DNA from: Phyllobacterium myrsinacearum
GTDB taxonomy: Bacteria > Pseudomonadota > Alphaproteobacteria > Rhizobiales > Rhizobiaceae
Assembly: GCF_014138285.1 (NCBI RefSeq)
Contig: NZ_JACGXN010000001.1
Location: 1,043,314-1,107,313, forward strand
Direction: 5' to 3'
DNA: 64,000 bases
This document shows, one piece after another, positions 52,050 to 61,795 of this stretch; position 1 is the first letter of the stretch; each line of letters begins with the position of its first letter. The notes under the pieces were generated by a model. That model ran no database searches and was not told the DNA's origin. It worked only from the letters and a program-made list of their open reading frames with translations. A program made the position numbers and the translations under genes.

Positions 52050-52622
52050 TTAATCCTCTACCTTCTGAAATTCCTCCGGCCGTTCCAGAACGGAATAGCC
52101 ACGGCGCAAATTGCTGATGAAAACCTGAATGGAGCGAAAGAGCATCAGGATGAATGCGACCAGAACAGAATAGAAAACGATGTTGCGCGGCAGATCGACG
52201 GTGACCATCTGCTCATCAGCAACAATTTCGACATAGCGCCACATCAGCCAGCAGGCGTAGACAAAGAAGCCCATGCGAACCAGGTCAACAAAGATTGCTA
52301 GTGCACGGGCAAGACCCGCCGGGATATAGTGATAGAGCACATCCACCTGAATGTGCCGCGAGACCCGCACACACATGACGGAGCCAAGGAACACCACCCC
52401 GATCAGGCAATTGATCGCGATCTCTTCCGTCCAGGCGTAGCTGTTGTTGAGAACGTAACGCGTGAAGAATTGCAGGAAAACGCAACCTGTCATCAACCAG
52501 AAGACGACCAGCGTCAGCCAGTCCTCCACCGCGTAGTCAGACAGATTGGCAACCGGCGCGGCATCTTCAAACGAGTGCGCCAGTTCCTCGGCGCTCGTCT
52601 GGGTATGAATTTCCTTTGTCAT
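52050..52622 (-). CDS. TRAP transporter small permease (DctQ)
   Basis: A 190-aa, four-helix protein of the DctQ type (LTLVVFWLMTGCVFLQFFTR; YVLNNSYAWTEEIAINCLIG, with the family Trp-Thr-Glu-Glu; VFYSVLVAFILMLFRSIQVF). ATG at 52622 has CGGAGAGATTG upstream. It partners DctM. Confidence 0.94.
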   Translation of the reverse strand: MTKEIHTQTSAEELAHSFEDAAPVANLSDYAVEDWLTLVVFWLMTGCVFLQFFTRYVLNNSYAWTEEIAINCLIGVVFLGSVMCVRVSRHIQVDVLYHYIPAGLARALAIFVDLVRMGFFVYACWLMWRYVEIVADEQMVTVDLPRNIVFYSVLVAFILMLFRSIQVFISNLRRGYSVLERPEEFQKVED

Positions 52623-52691
52623 GCAATCTCTCCGTTCGAAAACCGTGGGGAGAAATGGCCGGAGGCATTGCCGTCCGGCCATCGCCGGGCG

Positions 52692-53666
52692 TTACTTGAT
52701 GGCGCGAATGGCTTCCCAATCGGACTTTTCGTAACCGAAGTCTTCGAACTTCACCTTTTCCATCACGTTCTTCTCGAAATCGGCCTTGTCGATTTCAGTA
52801 ACGTTCAAACCACGCTCCTTGAAGCTGGCGACAAGCTGCTTTTCCTTGTCTTCGATGATCTTCGTGGTTTTCTCCGCCGCCTCCTGCATCACATCGCCGA
52901 AGATTTTCTTGTCTTCGTCGGAGAGACTTGCCCAACGGGTCTTGGACACCACCGTATTGAGATGATCGACAATGTGGCCTGTCAGTACGATGTTCTTCTG
53001 CACTTCGAAGAACTTCTTCGCTTCAATTGTGGTCAGCGGATTTTCCTGTGCCTCGACAGTACCGTTCTGCAAGGCGAGATAGACTTCGGCAAAAGCGATC
53101 GGCGTGGTGTTGGCGCCGCAGGCACGCGGCATCGCGAGATAGGCAGGCACATCGGGCACGCGGATTTTCAACCCCTGCATATCGGAGCATTTGGCAATCG
53201 GCTTGTTCGATGTGGTGTGGCGGGTGCCATAATAGCTGACGGCAGCGATGTGGTTGCCGGTTTTGTCCTCATATCCTTTGGCCAAACGCTTGAAGATATC
53301 GCTCTTCGTATACGCGATGAGATGTTCGGGGTTGCGGAAAATATAGGGGAAATAGGTAACCCCGATAGGCTTGAAATCACGTGCCGCAAAGCTCGACCCC
53401 GAAATGATGATGTCAACCGTTCCGAGCTTCAGGCCCTGATTGATATCCGCTTCTTTTCCCAGCTGCGAAGCGGGGAAAACGTCGATCTTGTAGCGCCCGT
53501 TGGTGCGCTTGTTGATTTCCTCGGCCGCCCAGACGGACTGGGTGTGAAACGGTTCGGATGTCTCGTAAACATGCGCCCATTTGAGCACCGTTTGCGCCTG
53601 CGCCGTTGCGGCAGATAATGCAAGCGCCGCCACGGCGCCCAGAATGGCAGTCAATTTGATCTTCAT
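52692..53666 (-). CDS. TRAP transporter substrate-binding protein (DctP)
   Basis: A 324-aa periplasmic binding protein. The signal peptide (LTAILGAVAALALSAATAQA) is followed by VLKWAHVYETSEPFHTQSVW and the ligand region IRVPDVPAYLAMPRACGANT (Arg that clamps a carboxylate) and GTVEAQENPLTTI. The carboxylate-binding Arg suggests a sugar acid or other organic acid; with the idonate-type dehydrogenase, gluconate, idonate or a related acid is the best guess. Confidence 0.94.
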   Translation of the reverse strand: MKIKLTAILGAVAALALSAATAQAQTVLKWAHVYETSEPFHTQSVWAAEEINKRTNGRYKIDVFPASQLGKEADINQGLKLGTVDIIISGSSFAARDFKPIGVTYFPYIFRNPEHLIAYTKSDIFKRLAKGYEDKTGNHIAAVSYYGTRHTTSNKPIAKCSDMQGLKIRVPDVPAYLAMPRACGANTTPIAFAEVYLALQNGTVEAQENPLTTIEAKKFFEVQKNIVLTGHIVDHLNTVVSKTRWASLSDEDKKIFGDVMQEAAEKTTKIIEDKEKQLVASFKERGLNVTEIDKADFEKNVMEKVKFEDFGYEKSDWEAIRAIK

Positions 53667-53689
53667 GTCTTTCTCCTCCCAGATTGAAA

Positions 53690-54439
53690 TCAGATCTTGT
53701 TGCTTCTCTTGCGGCTCCCCTCGGGTTGCCCCCTCTCCGCGTCCGGCTCCTCGCCAAAACTTTCGGAAAATCTTGCCTGCGATTGCTGCAGATGAAATTG
53801 CATGGCAGCCCTTGCCGCTGCCGGATCGCCCGCAGCGATGGCGTCGCGAATGGCGCGGTGCTCAGCGAACGCCTGCCGCCAGGATGCCGGGCCCTCGAAA
53901 TAGCTCGCGAGCTTTTCAAAATACGGTGTCATCCGCTGGTCGAAGAGTTCGCCGACGAAACGGTTCAGCGCGGAATTTTCGATAATTCCAGCCACCGTTG
54001 TATGAAAGTCCCGGTCGTAGCCGATCGATGTCTGCGGGCTGTGAAACGTGCTGGCCATTTTGGTCAGAACATCGTCCAGTGCTGCTATATGAGCTGATGT
54101 CGCCACTTTCGCTGCCTCTTCGGCGATGGCGCATTCAATCAGGGAACGGGCACGCAGGAGCTCGAAAGGTCCCTCCAGATCTTCCGGATGGTACGAAATG
54201 CGGCGGGGACGCTGCTGGATGACATAGATGCCCGACCCCATGCGAATGTTGACGAATCCTTCCACTTCAAGCGCAATCAGAGCTTCACGCACAGTTGGCC
54301 GGGAAACTTCCAGCTGTTCCGCCAGCTCGCGTTCTCCGGGCAATCGGTCTCCTACCGCAAACTCACCCTTTTCAATGAGCGCGCGTATCTGGTCGGCGAC
54401 CTGCCGGTAGAGCCGGCGTGGCTGGATGGCTGCAAACAT
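53690..54439 (-). CDS. GntR-family regulator, FadR subfamily
   Basis: A 249-aa protein with an N-terminal winged helix (LYRQVADQIRALIEKGEFAV, LPGERELAEQLEVSRPTVRE) and a C-terminal all-helical FCD domain with metal-binding His/Asp positions (DRDFHTTVAGIIENS; FAEHRAIRDAIAAGD). It heads the dctPQM-idnD operon and probably represses it until a sugar acid binds. The divergent gene is a lytic transglycosylase. A 19-bp dyad lies about 40 bp upstream of the start. Confidence 0.93.
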   Translation of the reverse strand: MFAAIQPRRLYRQVADQIRALIEKGEFAVGDRLPGERELAEQLEVSRPTVREALIALEVEGFVNIRMGSGIYVIQQRPRRISYHPEDLEGPFELLRARSLIECAIAEEAAKVATSAHIAALDDVLTKMASTFHSPQTSIGYDRDFHTTVAGIIENSALNRFVGELFDQRMTPYFEKLASYFEGPASWRQAFAEHRAIRDAIAAGDPAAARAAMQFHLQQSQARFSESFGEEPDAERGQPEGSRKRSNKI

Positions 54440-54477
54440 GAATACCCCTCCGCGTGATCACCCCGAACACGCACGAC

Positions 54478-54496
54478 TGGTAAATTGGCCTTACCA
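54478..54496. promoter_or_regulatory. Candidate FadR/GntR operator
   Basis: TGGTAA-N7-TTACCA, a perfect 6-bp inverted repeat. Half-sites of TGGT/ACCA type are typical of FadR-group regulators; it lies directly upstream of the regulator gene. Confidence 0.5.
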
Positions 54497-54685
54497 ATAT
54501 TCAACTGATACATTGATATATATGAGGGAGTCAACGGCGCATTTTTGCCATGGAAATGCCACTGAAACCCTGTGGAAAGGCCGTTTGTTACAGATTGTTG
54601 CGCAAAGTGATTGCTGCCAATGCCCGCGAACAGGTTAAGAGAGGAAATTAACAGGCCGTAAACGGTCACTTAAAACTGGTGGACA

Positions 54686-55498
54686 ATGGTTTCTGACATT
54701 CGATTGCTGCGCCCGCTCGCCTGTCTCGGTCTGGTATTGACCTTGGCGGCCTGCACCACGGCCAACACGAAATTGCCGGCCAACACAGCGTCGATCCCTG
54801 CCCCTGCTGCTGCATCCCGCACTACCGCATCAATCGGAACTGTAACCGCTGCACCAGTGCAGATGGCTTATGCCGGTCCCGCCGCCAACCCAGCGGCCCT
54901 TGCGACCACCAGTGCCACGGCACAGGTCGTTTCAACCGAGACACCCAAAACTGCCGGCCCCGCAAAGACAGAGACCTACGGCCCACGGGTCGACAATCTG
55001 ATTTCGCAATACTCCGCCGCCTACGCGGTGCCTGAAGCGCTGGTGCGCCGCGTGGTCCACCGGGAAAGCCGGGGCCGTCCGGAAGCACGCAACGGCAAGT
55101 ATTGGGGGTTGATGCAAATTCTGCCATCCACTGCCCGTGCCATGGGTCACAGCGGTACGCCAAAGGATCTGCTCGATGCGGAAACCAACCTCAAATATGG
55201 GGTGAAGTATCTGGCCGGTGCTTACAAGGTTGCTGACCAGAATTTTGACCGGGCTGTTCGCCTCTATGCCAGCGGCTATTACTACCAAGCCAAACGCAAA
55301 GGCATGCTGGATGAAACCGGCCTGAAGGGCGGCAGCACGCCTGTCCAGTCCACACAGATTGCTTCACTGCCTATGGCACCGGTGCCCGCGATAAGTCAGT
55401 CGGCTGCTACAATGCAGACGGTGGCTTATCTGCCAGACCCGTCTCCGGTGCGTCCCGGCTTCATTGCTATTCCGGCAGATCGCCCCTACGGGCTATAA
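54686..55498 (+). CDS. Lytic transglycosylase lipoprotein (SLT family)
   Basis: A 270-aa exported muramidase. A lipobox (LTLAACTT, Cys22) directs it to the outer membrane; a long Ala/Thr/Pro-rich linker (about 25-95) precedes the SLT domain with catalytic Glu (VVHRESRGRPE), GKYWGLMQILPSTARAMG and KYLAGAYKVADQNFDRAVRLYASGYY. Unlike VirB1, it has no link to the T4SS. It probably remodels peptidoglycan during growth. It is followed by the DUF2339 gene (73 bp) on the same strand. Confidence 0.92.
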   Translation: MVSDIRLLRPLACLGLVLTLAACTTANTKLPANTASIPAPAAASRTTASIGTVTAAPVQMAYAGPAANPAALATTSATAQVVSTETPKTAGPAKTETYGPRVDNLISQYSAAYAVPEALVRRVVHRESRGRPEARNGKYWGLMQILPSTARAMGHSGTPKDLLDAETNLKYGVKYLAGAYKVADQNFDRAVRLYASGYYYQAKRKGMLDETGLKGGSTPVQSTQIASLPMAPVPAISQSAATMQTVAYLPDPSPVRPGFIAIPADRPYGL

Positions 55499-55571
55499 AC
55501 TCCAACTTTAAACGCACTAGTTGAATAATGAGCCGATTCATGGCGTTGTGTGCTCAATCTGGAGCATACAA

Positions 55572-58412
55572 ATGGTTTTTTCCATTATCATTTCGATCGT
55601 CGCGCTTGTTTTAGCCGTGACTGCACGACAGCAAATCACCGCGCTGCGCAAGCAGGTGGAGCAGTTGCAACGTCAAGTTGAGGAAAAAACCCAACTGGCG
55701 CCTGTTGCTAGAGAGAACGAGAAACCGATTCGGCGATTCCGGGCAGACGAACCATTAACCGCGACCTCGGCGCGCGAAATCCCCCCGGCCGAGCCTGTGG
55801 GAACGCCGATACCGGCCATGGCCGCCTCTGCGCGACTGGACCCGAAAAAGGTCGCGGAAATCATGTCAGGCAAGCCCTCGGCGACGCCTGTGACTGTCCG
55901 CGCAACCCCCACCCCGTCCGTACCGGCAGCCCGGCCAAAGAAGTCCTATGGCGATTTCGAGCGGTCGCTTGGCCGCAACTGGCCCGTGTGGATTGGCGGC
56001 GTGGCGCTGTTCCTTGGTGGTATCTTCGTCGTCCAGTACTCCATCGAGAACGAACTTCTCGGCCCCGGTATCCGGCTTTGTCTCGGCGCCGTTTTTGGCT
56101 TGTTGCTGCTGGGTGCGGGTGAATATCTGCGCCGCAAGGAAAAGCCGCTCGGCCTATCCGTCACGGGTCCTGATTATATTCCCGGCGTTCTGACCGCCGC
56201 CGGATCGGCAGCACTGTTTGCCGTCGTCTATGCCGCCCATGGAATCTATGGTTTCATCGGCAGCCCGACCGCTTTCGTGGCGCTGGGTGCAGTGGGCCTT
56301 GCTACACTCGCCCTTGCGATCAAACATGGTCCGTGGATCGCCGGCTTGGGTCTTATCGGCTCCTACCTGACGCCGGCGCTGGTGAACTCGCAGGCACCTG
56401 CCCCCTACAGTTTCATGACATACCTATCCATTGTCACTCTGGTTGCCGTGATCCTGTCGCGTGCAAAAAACTGGCCGCTCATCGGTGCCGGGGCGATTGT
56501 TCTCGCTGCACTTTGGGGAAGTGCATATACCGGGTTTGACCCCATGCCGAATGGCGGTGCGCTTGGCCTTTTGACGGTCAGCCTGTTGGCTCTATCCGTC
56601 CTTAGCCATCTGAAGCCGGGCAACTACACGTTGTTCGACCGGACCGAAGAACCGTCTTATGATCCGATCACCATTGCGGGGGCGGTAGGCGCAGTTTTCC
56701 TCGGTCTTGGCTATGTCTCGCACGATCTCTTTGGACTTGCTTCCTTCCGGTTCCTGGTTCTGGCAGCAATCGTCATTGCCGTGTCGACGCTGGCGCCACT
56801 ATTCATACGCCGCGCCCTGCCTTTCCTTGTTCCGGCAGCGCTCATCTCGCTCGTGCCGCTCACCCTCGTGGACATGCATCAACTGCTGGAGAGTGGCTTC
56901 GACAGCTCAGGATTGCCGCTCTACGATCCGGCAAAATACCGCGGCTTCGCCATTCTTGTTGCACTTGCATTCACGGTCATCAGCGTCATCGCGGCAACCA
57001 TACTTGCGCGGCTGCCTGATATCGTCCGCGGCATCGCCTACGCGGCGTTGGGAACCGCTGTTCCCTTCGTGATGATTACGATGATGATTTATATCTTCGG
57101 CAACACTCTGGCCTCAACCGAAGAGATACTCAGCGTAGGACTTGCAATTATCGGTTTTGGCAGCGCGACATGGTTGACGCGTCTGTGGAAGGATAATGCG
57201 AAGCCAATTTCGCCTGCCTGGTTGTTCGACGCAGCATCTATCGGTTTTGCCGTTCTTGCTCTTTTCACAGTGTTCGAACCGCAATCGCGCGTTCTGGCCG
57301 CCTGTGTTCTTGCCTTCATCTATGCCGTTGCCACACGGACTCGCATTGCACCGGTGCTGCGTTTTGCGCCAGCGGTTTTTGCCGTGATTATCCTTGGACA
57401 CATTCTCTTCGACCCAACGATCGTCGGTAGCGACCGGCTCTCGACCACACCACTCTTCAATCAGCTTCTGCTCAATTACGGCGGCTTCTTCGTGGCCATG
57501 ATTGTTGCACAGATTGTGCTGGCCAAAGAGATCAAGGACACTGCCTACCGGCTTGTTCAGGCCCTTGCCGTCCTGGCAGGCTTTGTCCTCGTCAACATAC
57601 TCGTTCGCCACTGGATGAACGGCGGAACGCTCGACAGCGGCGGCGATATAACATTGAGCGAGCAATCGCTCTACACGCTCATCGCGCTCGGCGGATCATT
57701 GTCACTGATGATGTTGAGCAAAGGCGGTCAAGACTGGCTCTACCGCACTGCTGCGCTCCTTGTGGGCTATGTCGGCATTCTGGTTGCTGTGACCCAGCAT
57801 TTTATTTTCCTCAATCCGCTGTTCGACGGTTCCGTTGGCGATGGACTGATCTTCAACAGCCTGTTCATGGGGTATCTTCTACCAGGCCTGCTGGCTGCAC
57901 TCGTGGCGCTCAATGCCTTTGGCGAACCGCAGATAAAACTGTTTGGTCTGCCGTTGGTCATGGCACAGGCCAACCGCCCGCGGCATTACGCCATGGCATT
58001 GGCGATCCTGTCCGGTCTCATGTTGTTCACATGGGTAACCCTCACCATCCGCGTCTTCTTCTGGGGCAGCGACATTGATCTGTGGCTTGGTGTCGACTCG
58101 ATGGAAATGTTCACTTACTCAGCCGTCTGGCTGCTGTTCGGCCTTGGTCTCTTCGGTCTTGGCGCTTGGCGTCAGAACCGTTTGCTGCGCGTGATTTCGG
58201 CTCCCATCGTGTTCCTGGTTATCGCCAAGGTGTTTCTGCTCGATATGTCCAACCTCGAAGGCATCTTGCGGGCACTCTCCTTTATTGGACTCGGCCTGTC
58301 GCTGGTAGGTGTTGGGCTGTTCTACCAGCGCATCCTCAATGCGGGGGCGGCAGCTACGCCGCCCACCAGTGATGAAAATGGTGAACCGGACCGCGTCCCT
58401 GACCCACTTTAA
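55572..58412 (+). CDS. DUF2339 large membrane protein
   Basis: A 946-aa protein. An N-terminal helix and coiled coil (LRKQVEQLQRQVEEKTQ) are followed by a Pro-rich link and some 20 or more membrane helices with the DUF2339 signature (FERSLGRNWPVWIGGVALFL; GLLLLGAGEYLRR; AHGIYGFIGSP; GLGLIGSYLTPALV). DUF2339 proteins are unexplained; suggestions include envelope or cell-wall glycan roles. ATG at 55572 has GGAGCATAC upstream; the frame stays open 17 codons further. Its 3' end overlaps the end of thiD on the other strand by 59 bp. Confidence 0.88.
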   Translation: MVFSIIISIVALVLAVTARQQITALRKQVEQLQRQVEEKTQLAPVARENEKPIRRFRADEPLTATSAREIPPAEPVGTPIPAMAASARLDPKKVAEIMSGKPSATPVTVRATPTPSVPAARPKKSYGDFERSLGRNWPVWIGGVALFLGGIFVVQYSIENELLGPGIRLCLGAVFGLLLLGAGEYLRRKEKPLGLSVTGPDYIPGVLTAAGSAALFAVVYAAHGIYGFIGSPTAFVALGAVGLATLALAIKHGPWIAGLGLIGSYLTPALVNSQAPAPYSFMTYLSIVTLVAVILSRAKNWPLIGAGAIVLAALWGSAYTGFDPMPNGGALGLLTVSLLALSVLSHLKPGNYTLFDRTEEPSYDPITIAGAVGAVFLGLGYVSHDLFGLASFRFLVLAAIVIAVSTLAPLFIRRALPFLVPAALISLVPLTLVDMHQLLESGFDSSGLPLYDPAKYRGFAILVALAFTVISVIAATILARLPDIVRGIAYAALGTAVPFVMITMMIYIFGNTLASTEEILSVGLAIIGFGSATWLTRLWKDNAKPISPAWLFDAASIGFAVLALFTVFEPQSRVLAACVLAFIYAVATRTRIAPVLRFAPAVFAVIILGHILFDPTIVGSDRLSTTPLFNQLLLNYGGFFVAMIVAQIVLAKEIKDTAYRLVQALAVLAGFVLVNILVRHWMNGGTLDSGGDITLSEQSLYTLIALGGSLSLMMLSKGGQDWLYRTAALLVGYVGILVAVTQHFIFLNPLFDGSVGDGLIFNSLFMGYLLPGLLAALVALNAFGEPQIKLFGLPLVMAQANRPRHYAMALAILSGLMLFTWVTLTIRVFFWGSDIDLWLGVDSMEMFTYSAVWLLFGLGLFGLGAWRQNRLLRVISAPIVFLVIAKVFLLDMSNLEGILRALSFIGLGLSLVGVGLFYQRILNAGAAATPPTSDENGEPDRVPDPL

Positions 58413-59154
58413 GCGTATCGGCGGCGGCCATGGCTGCCGTCAGATACTCTTTCGCCGCACCGATTGCCGTTAGAAGATCACAACCTTTCGCCAGCCCGCT
58501 GGCGATAGCCGCCGCCAACGTGCAACCTGTGCCATGATCATGAGTCGTTGACAGGCGAGGCCCTTCGAAAGGCGTGACAGACGCGCCATCGAATAAAAGG
58601 TCCGTACTGAGGCTTGTATTGCCATGGCCGCCCTTGATCAGCACGGCGGCTGGCCCAAGCTTCAGCAAGAGCTCGGCCTGCCGCGCCATTTCCGCCTCGG
58701 TTTCGGCCACAGGCGTGCCGGTCAGAAGAGCCGCTTCCGGCAGGTTTGGCGTGAGCACGAGTGCCAATGGCAAGAGCTGCGTGCGAAGCGCCTCTATGGC
58801 TTCAGGTTGCAACAGGGGATCGCCGGATGTTGCCACCATAACCGGATCAAGCACCACCTTCCGTTGCCAGTGATGCAAGGCCCCGGCGATCGTGCCGATG
58901 GTTTCCACCGTCGAGACCATACCGATCTTGATCGCTCCAACGGCGATATCCGATAGAACAGCATCAATTTGCGCGCGAATGATGCCTGGGCTCAGATTCT
59001 CAATGGCCGTAACGCCCCGTGTGTTCTGCGCAGTGATCGCCGTCAATACGCTGGTTCCATAGACACCCAGCGCCGAAAACGTCTTGAGATCGGCCTGGAT
59101 ACCGGCTCCGCCGCCGCTGTCCGAACCGGCAATGGTCAGAGCAATGGCCGTCAT
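58354..59154 (-). CDS. thiD: Hydroxymethylpyrimidine/phosphomethylpyrimidine kinase ThiD
   Basis: A 266-aa ribokinase-fold kinase that phosphorylates HMP and HMP-P to HMP-PP for thiamine synthesis. Motifs: [19 protein letters not shown] (substrate site), [27 protein letters not shown], and the anion-hole segment [20 protein letters not shown] (catalytic Asp/Cys-type loop). Its ATG overlaps the thiE stop by 4 bp. It is the last gene of the thi operon and runs into the end of the DUF2339 gene. Confidence 0.95.
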   Translation of the reverse strand: MTAIALTIAGSDSGGGAGIQADLKTFSALGVYGTSVLTAITAQNTRGVTAIENLSPGIIRAQIDAVLSDIAVGAIKIGMVSTVETIGTIAGALHHWQRKVVLDPVMVATSGDPLLQPEAIEALRTQLLPLALVLTPNLPEAALLTGTPVAETEAEMARQAELLLKLGPAAVLIKGGHGNTSLSTDLLFDGASVTPFEGPRLSTTHDHGTGCTLAAAIASGLAKGCDLLTAIGAAKEYLTAAMAAADTLKVGQGRGPVHHFHHWWAA

Positions 59155-59813
59155 GCCGTTGCCCTCAATGCCTCATCGACGGCGTCCCGCAGAATCTGGG
59201 CGGCGGCACGCGGATCATCCTGACGAAAGATTGCCGAAATTACTGCAACCCCGTCTGCACCCGCCCCAATGGCCGGAGCCACCCTGCCGAGATCGATGCC
59301 GGCAATCGCGCCCACGGGCAACTCCGGCTTTGTCGCGCGGATGATTGCCGCCAGTCGGGCAAAGCCGTCAAAGCCAATCGGTCCGTCCGGATTGTGTTTG
59401 GCAGGCGTTTCAAACAACCCACCCACGCAAGCATAGTCGACGTCTGACGCAATCGCCGCCCGCGCATCGGCTTCGTTCTTCACTGTGAGGCCGATAATCG
59501 CATCCGGCCCGAGCAGCTTTCGTGCGTCGCTGACCAGCATGTCCTCGCGCCCGACATGCACGCCTTCAACGCCCGCCACCAAAGCGACATCAATACGATC
59601 GTTCACAAGCAAGGGTATGCCCGTGCCCTTCAACGCGGCATGAATTGCGCGGGCACGCTCCACCATTGTCCGCGTCGGCGAGTTCTTATCGCGATACTGG
59701 ATGATCGTTGCCCCGCCGCGTGCAGCCTGCAACGCCAGTTGTCCCAGATCCCTGTCACCGCCAATCGCATCGACGTCAACAATGGCATTCAACCGGAAAT
59801 CTACTTTTGGCAT
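59151..59813 (-). CDS. thiE: Thiamine-phosphate synthase ThiE
   Basis: A 220-aa TIM-barrel enzyme that joins HMP-PP and thiazole phosphate to give thiamine phosphate. Signature: QYRDKN (pyrimidine site), [38 protein letters not shown] [15 protein letters not shown] and [26 protein letters not shown] at 59813 has GAAGAAAGAAC upstream. It is coupled to thiD downstream and lies 26 bp after thiY. Confidence 0.95.
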   Translation of the reverse strand: MPKVDFRLNAIVDVDAIGGDRDLGQLALQAARGGATIIQYRDKNSPTRTMVERARAIHAALKGTGIPLLVNDRIDVALVAGVEGVHVGREDMLVSDARKLLGPDAIIGLTVKNEADARAAIASDVDYACVGGLFETPAKHNPDGPIGFDGFARLAAIIRATKPELPVGAIAGIDLGRVAPAIGAGADGVAVISAIFRQDDPRAAAQILRDAVDEALRATA

Positions 59814-59839
59814 GATTGTTCTTTCTTCGGAAAATTGTT

Positions 59840-60793
59840 TCAACGCAGTTCAACAGCAAGGTCATCGACCTTGGGTACGGATTTGATCAGCCCTGCATCG
59901 TGCATGAACACGCCGAGCCGCTCGTAACGGCTGCGGTCAAGGGCGGCAGGACGTTTGGCGAACCTGGGCAATGTATCGGTCCAAGCCTGCCGGTTCAGCG
60001 CATTGTCGAGATCAGGATAGGCCTTGATGAAGAGTGCCCAAGATTCATCGGGATGATTGGTCAGATAGATCGCGCCCTTTTCGACGGCTCCGATGAAACG
60101 TTTCAGACGGTCGTCTTTTGCCAGGTCGGGGTGCGTCAGGAAAATCAGCTCGTCATAAACCGGGACACCGTGCTCCTCGGGAAAGAAGGCTGTTCCCTTC
60201 TGACCCTCCTGTGCCATCTGCGTCAGCTCGAAGTTGCGGTAACCGCCCACCGTGGCATCCACCTGTCCTGATATGAGCGATGATGACAGCGCAAAATTGA
60301 TATTGATCAACTCAACATCGTCTGCCTTGAGGCCCTCCGCTTTCAGCATTGCGCCGAGCATGGCGTCCTCAAAACCGGCCACGGAAAACCCAACCTTTTT
60401 GCCTTTCAAATCCTTCAGGCTCTTGATGGGACCGTCAGCCAGTACCGTCACCGTGTTGAGCGGCGTCTCCACCAATGTACCGAAGCGCACCAGCGGCAAA
60501 CCTTCATCATGACTGAGATAGAGATTGGGCTGATAGCCGATGGCGATATCAGCCTGCTTAGCCGCAACAAGGCGCGGCGGCGCGGCTGGATCGGCCGGGG
60601 GGATCAGATCCACATCAAGCCCTACCTCCGTGAAGAAACCCTTCTCGCGGGCAACGACCAGCGGCGCATGGTCTGGATTGACGAACCATTCCAGAAGGAC
60701 AGACAGCTTGTCCGCCGCCATTGCGGGTGACGCGAGGAGAGACAAAGCGGTTAACACGATGAGAGCAAGGGAGAACGCACGGCGGCGAAACAT
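59840..60793 (-). CDS. thiY: ABC transporter substrate-binding protein, HMP precursor (ThiY-like)
   Basis: A 317-aa binding protein of the NMT1/THI5-like family that carries formylaminopyrimidine (FAMP) or HMP to the uptake system. It has a signal peptide (FSLALIVLTALSLLASPAMA) and the ThiY-type opening LSVLLEWFVNPDHAPLVVAREKGFF, plus VGGYRNFELTQM and YDELIFLTHPDL. ATG at 60793 follows a short leader. It sits between thiX and thiE in the riboswitch-controlled operon. Confidence 0.9.
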   Translation of the reverse strand: MFRRRAFSLALIVLTALSLLASPAMAADKLSVLLEWFVNPDHAPLVVAREKGFFTEVGLDVDLIPPADPAAPPRLVAAKQADIAIGYQPNLYLSHDEGLPLVRFGTLVETPLNTVTVLADGPIKSLKDLKGKKVGFSVAGFEDAMLGAMLKAEGLKADDVELININFALSSSLISGQVDATVGGYRNFELTQMAQEGQKGTAFFPEEHGVPVYDELIFLTHPDLAKDDRLKRFIGAVEKGAIYLTNHPDESWALFIKAYPDLDNALNRQAWTDTLPRFAKRPAALDRSRYERLGVFMHDAGLIKSVPKVDDLAVELR

Positions 60794-60831
60794 GGGGATT
60801 CCTTTGTGAATGAAACGGGAACAGCCTTTAA

Positions 60832-61587
60832 TCATGACGCCCGCGCCCAAGGGGTGAGACGTGCAGCAAAGGCATCGACGAGAAAACGAAGAACGATGGT
60901 CAGAACAGCGAGGATGATGAGAGCGGCAAACAGCGTGTCGGTCTGCATGCGGGCATTGGCCTGCAGCATGACAAAGCCGAGCCCCCGAGAAGCACCGACC
61001 CATTCGCCGATTACGGCACCAATGGGTGCAAAGACGGCCGCAACACGCAAGCCCGAACCAAGGCCCGGCAAAGCGCTGGGAACACGTATGAAGAACAGCG
61101 TCGCCAGCGGCGTTGCCTGCGTCAGTGCAGCGGCATCCAGTAAATCCTGACTGGTCCGGCGGAGGGCATCGGCAAAGGACGAGGCCACCGGAAAGAAAAT
61201 AACCAGGCTGGCCATGACCACCTTCGAGGCGAGGCCGAAGCCGAACCAGAGAACCAGAAGAGGCGCGATGGCGAAAACCGGCAGTGCCTGCAGGACAAGC
61301 AGCAGTGGCCAGATAAGCTGGCCGAAGCCGGGCAAACCGGCAACGAGCAGTGCGATCAGAATTCCTGCGATGATACCGAAGAACATCCCGAGCAGAATTT
61401 CCAGCACGGTGATGGTGGCGTTGCTCAGGAGGTAATTGCGCTGCTCAATCAGGGTGGCAATGACAGACCCGGGACCCGGCAGGATGAAGCGCGGCGGATG
61501 CAGCGCCCAGACAGCCAGCTGCCAGCACAGAAGCACGGCCAGCAAAGCGCCTGTAATGCGGACAAGTATGCCCATGGCGGTGGTCAC
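60832..61587 (-). CDS. thiX: ABC transporter permease, thiamine-precursor uptake (ThiX-like)
   Basis: A 251-aa permease of the TauC/ThiX/RibX type with six helices and the EAA loop (SQDLLDAAALTQATPLATLFFIRVPSALPGLGSGLRVA). It should pair with ThiY and an ATPase (ThiZ) to import pyrimidine precursors. The gene is the first in the thi operon, about 120 bp downstream of the TPP riboswitch. No ThiZ gene is present in the operon, so the ATPase must be supplied from elsewhere. Confidence 0.9.
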   Translation of the reverse strand: MTTAMGILVRITGALLAVLLCWQLAVWALHPPRFILPGPGSVIATLIEQRNYLLSNATITVLEILLGMFFGIIAGILIALLVAGLPGFGQLIWPLLLVLQALPVFAIAPLLVLWFGFGLASKVVMASLVIFFPVASSFADALRRTSQDLLDAAALTQATPLATLFFIRVPSALPGLGSGLRVAAVFAPIGAVIGEWVGASRGLGFVMLQANARMQTDTLFAALIILAVLTIVLRFLVDAFAARLTPWARAS

Positions 61588-61708
61588 ACCGTCACAAACG
61601 CGATGATTGCTGTATCAGGGGAAAAGGCATCTGCGGGACTCCATCAAACGTGTGGAGATCCGGATATGTGCGAAGACAAGGCAGAGTGCGTGAAGAATGC
61701 TCAATTCC

Positions 61709-61795
61709 CGTTCCTACGCCGGCATAACCCGGATCAGGTTCAAGGGTCCAGCTCGACGCTATCTCAGCACTGTACAGTGCCCCCCTCGGAATAAA
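61709..61795 (-). promoter_or_regulatory. TPP riboswitch (THI element)
   Basis: On the minus strand the element contains GGGGGGCAC at the 5' end, GTGCTGAGA, GACCCTTGAACCTGATC and GGGTTATGCCGGCGTAGGAA at the 3' end, the universally conserved TPP-binding core. It lies in the leader of thiX and should reduce expression of the thiXYED operon when thiamine pyrophosphate is abundant. Confidence 0.97.

Noticed and set aside
52329..53618. 429-codon frame antisense to dctQ and dctP
   Set aside because: It crosses two well-supported genes and has a low-complexity, His/Arg-rich composition typical of antisense frames.
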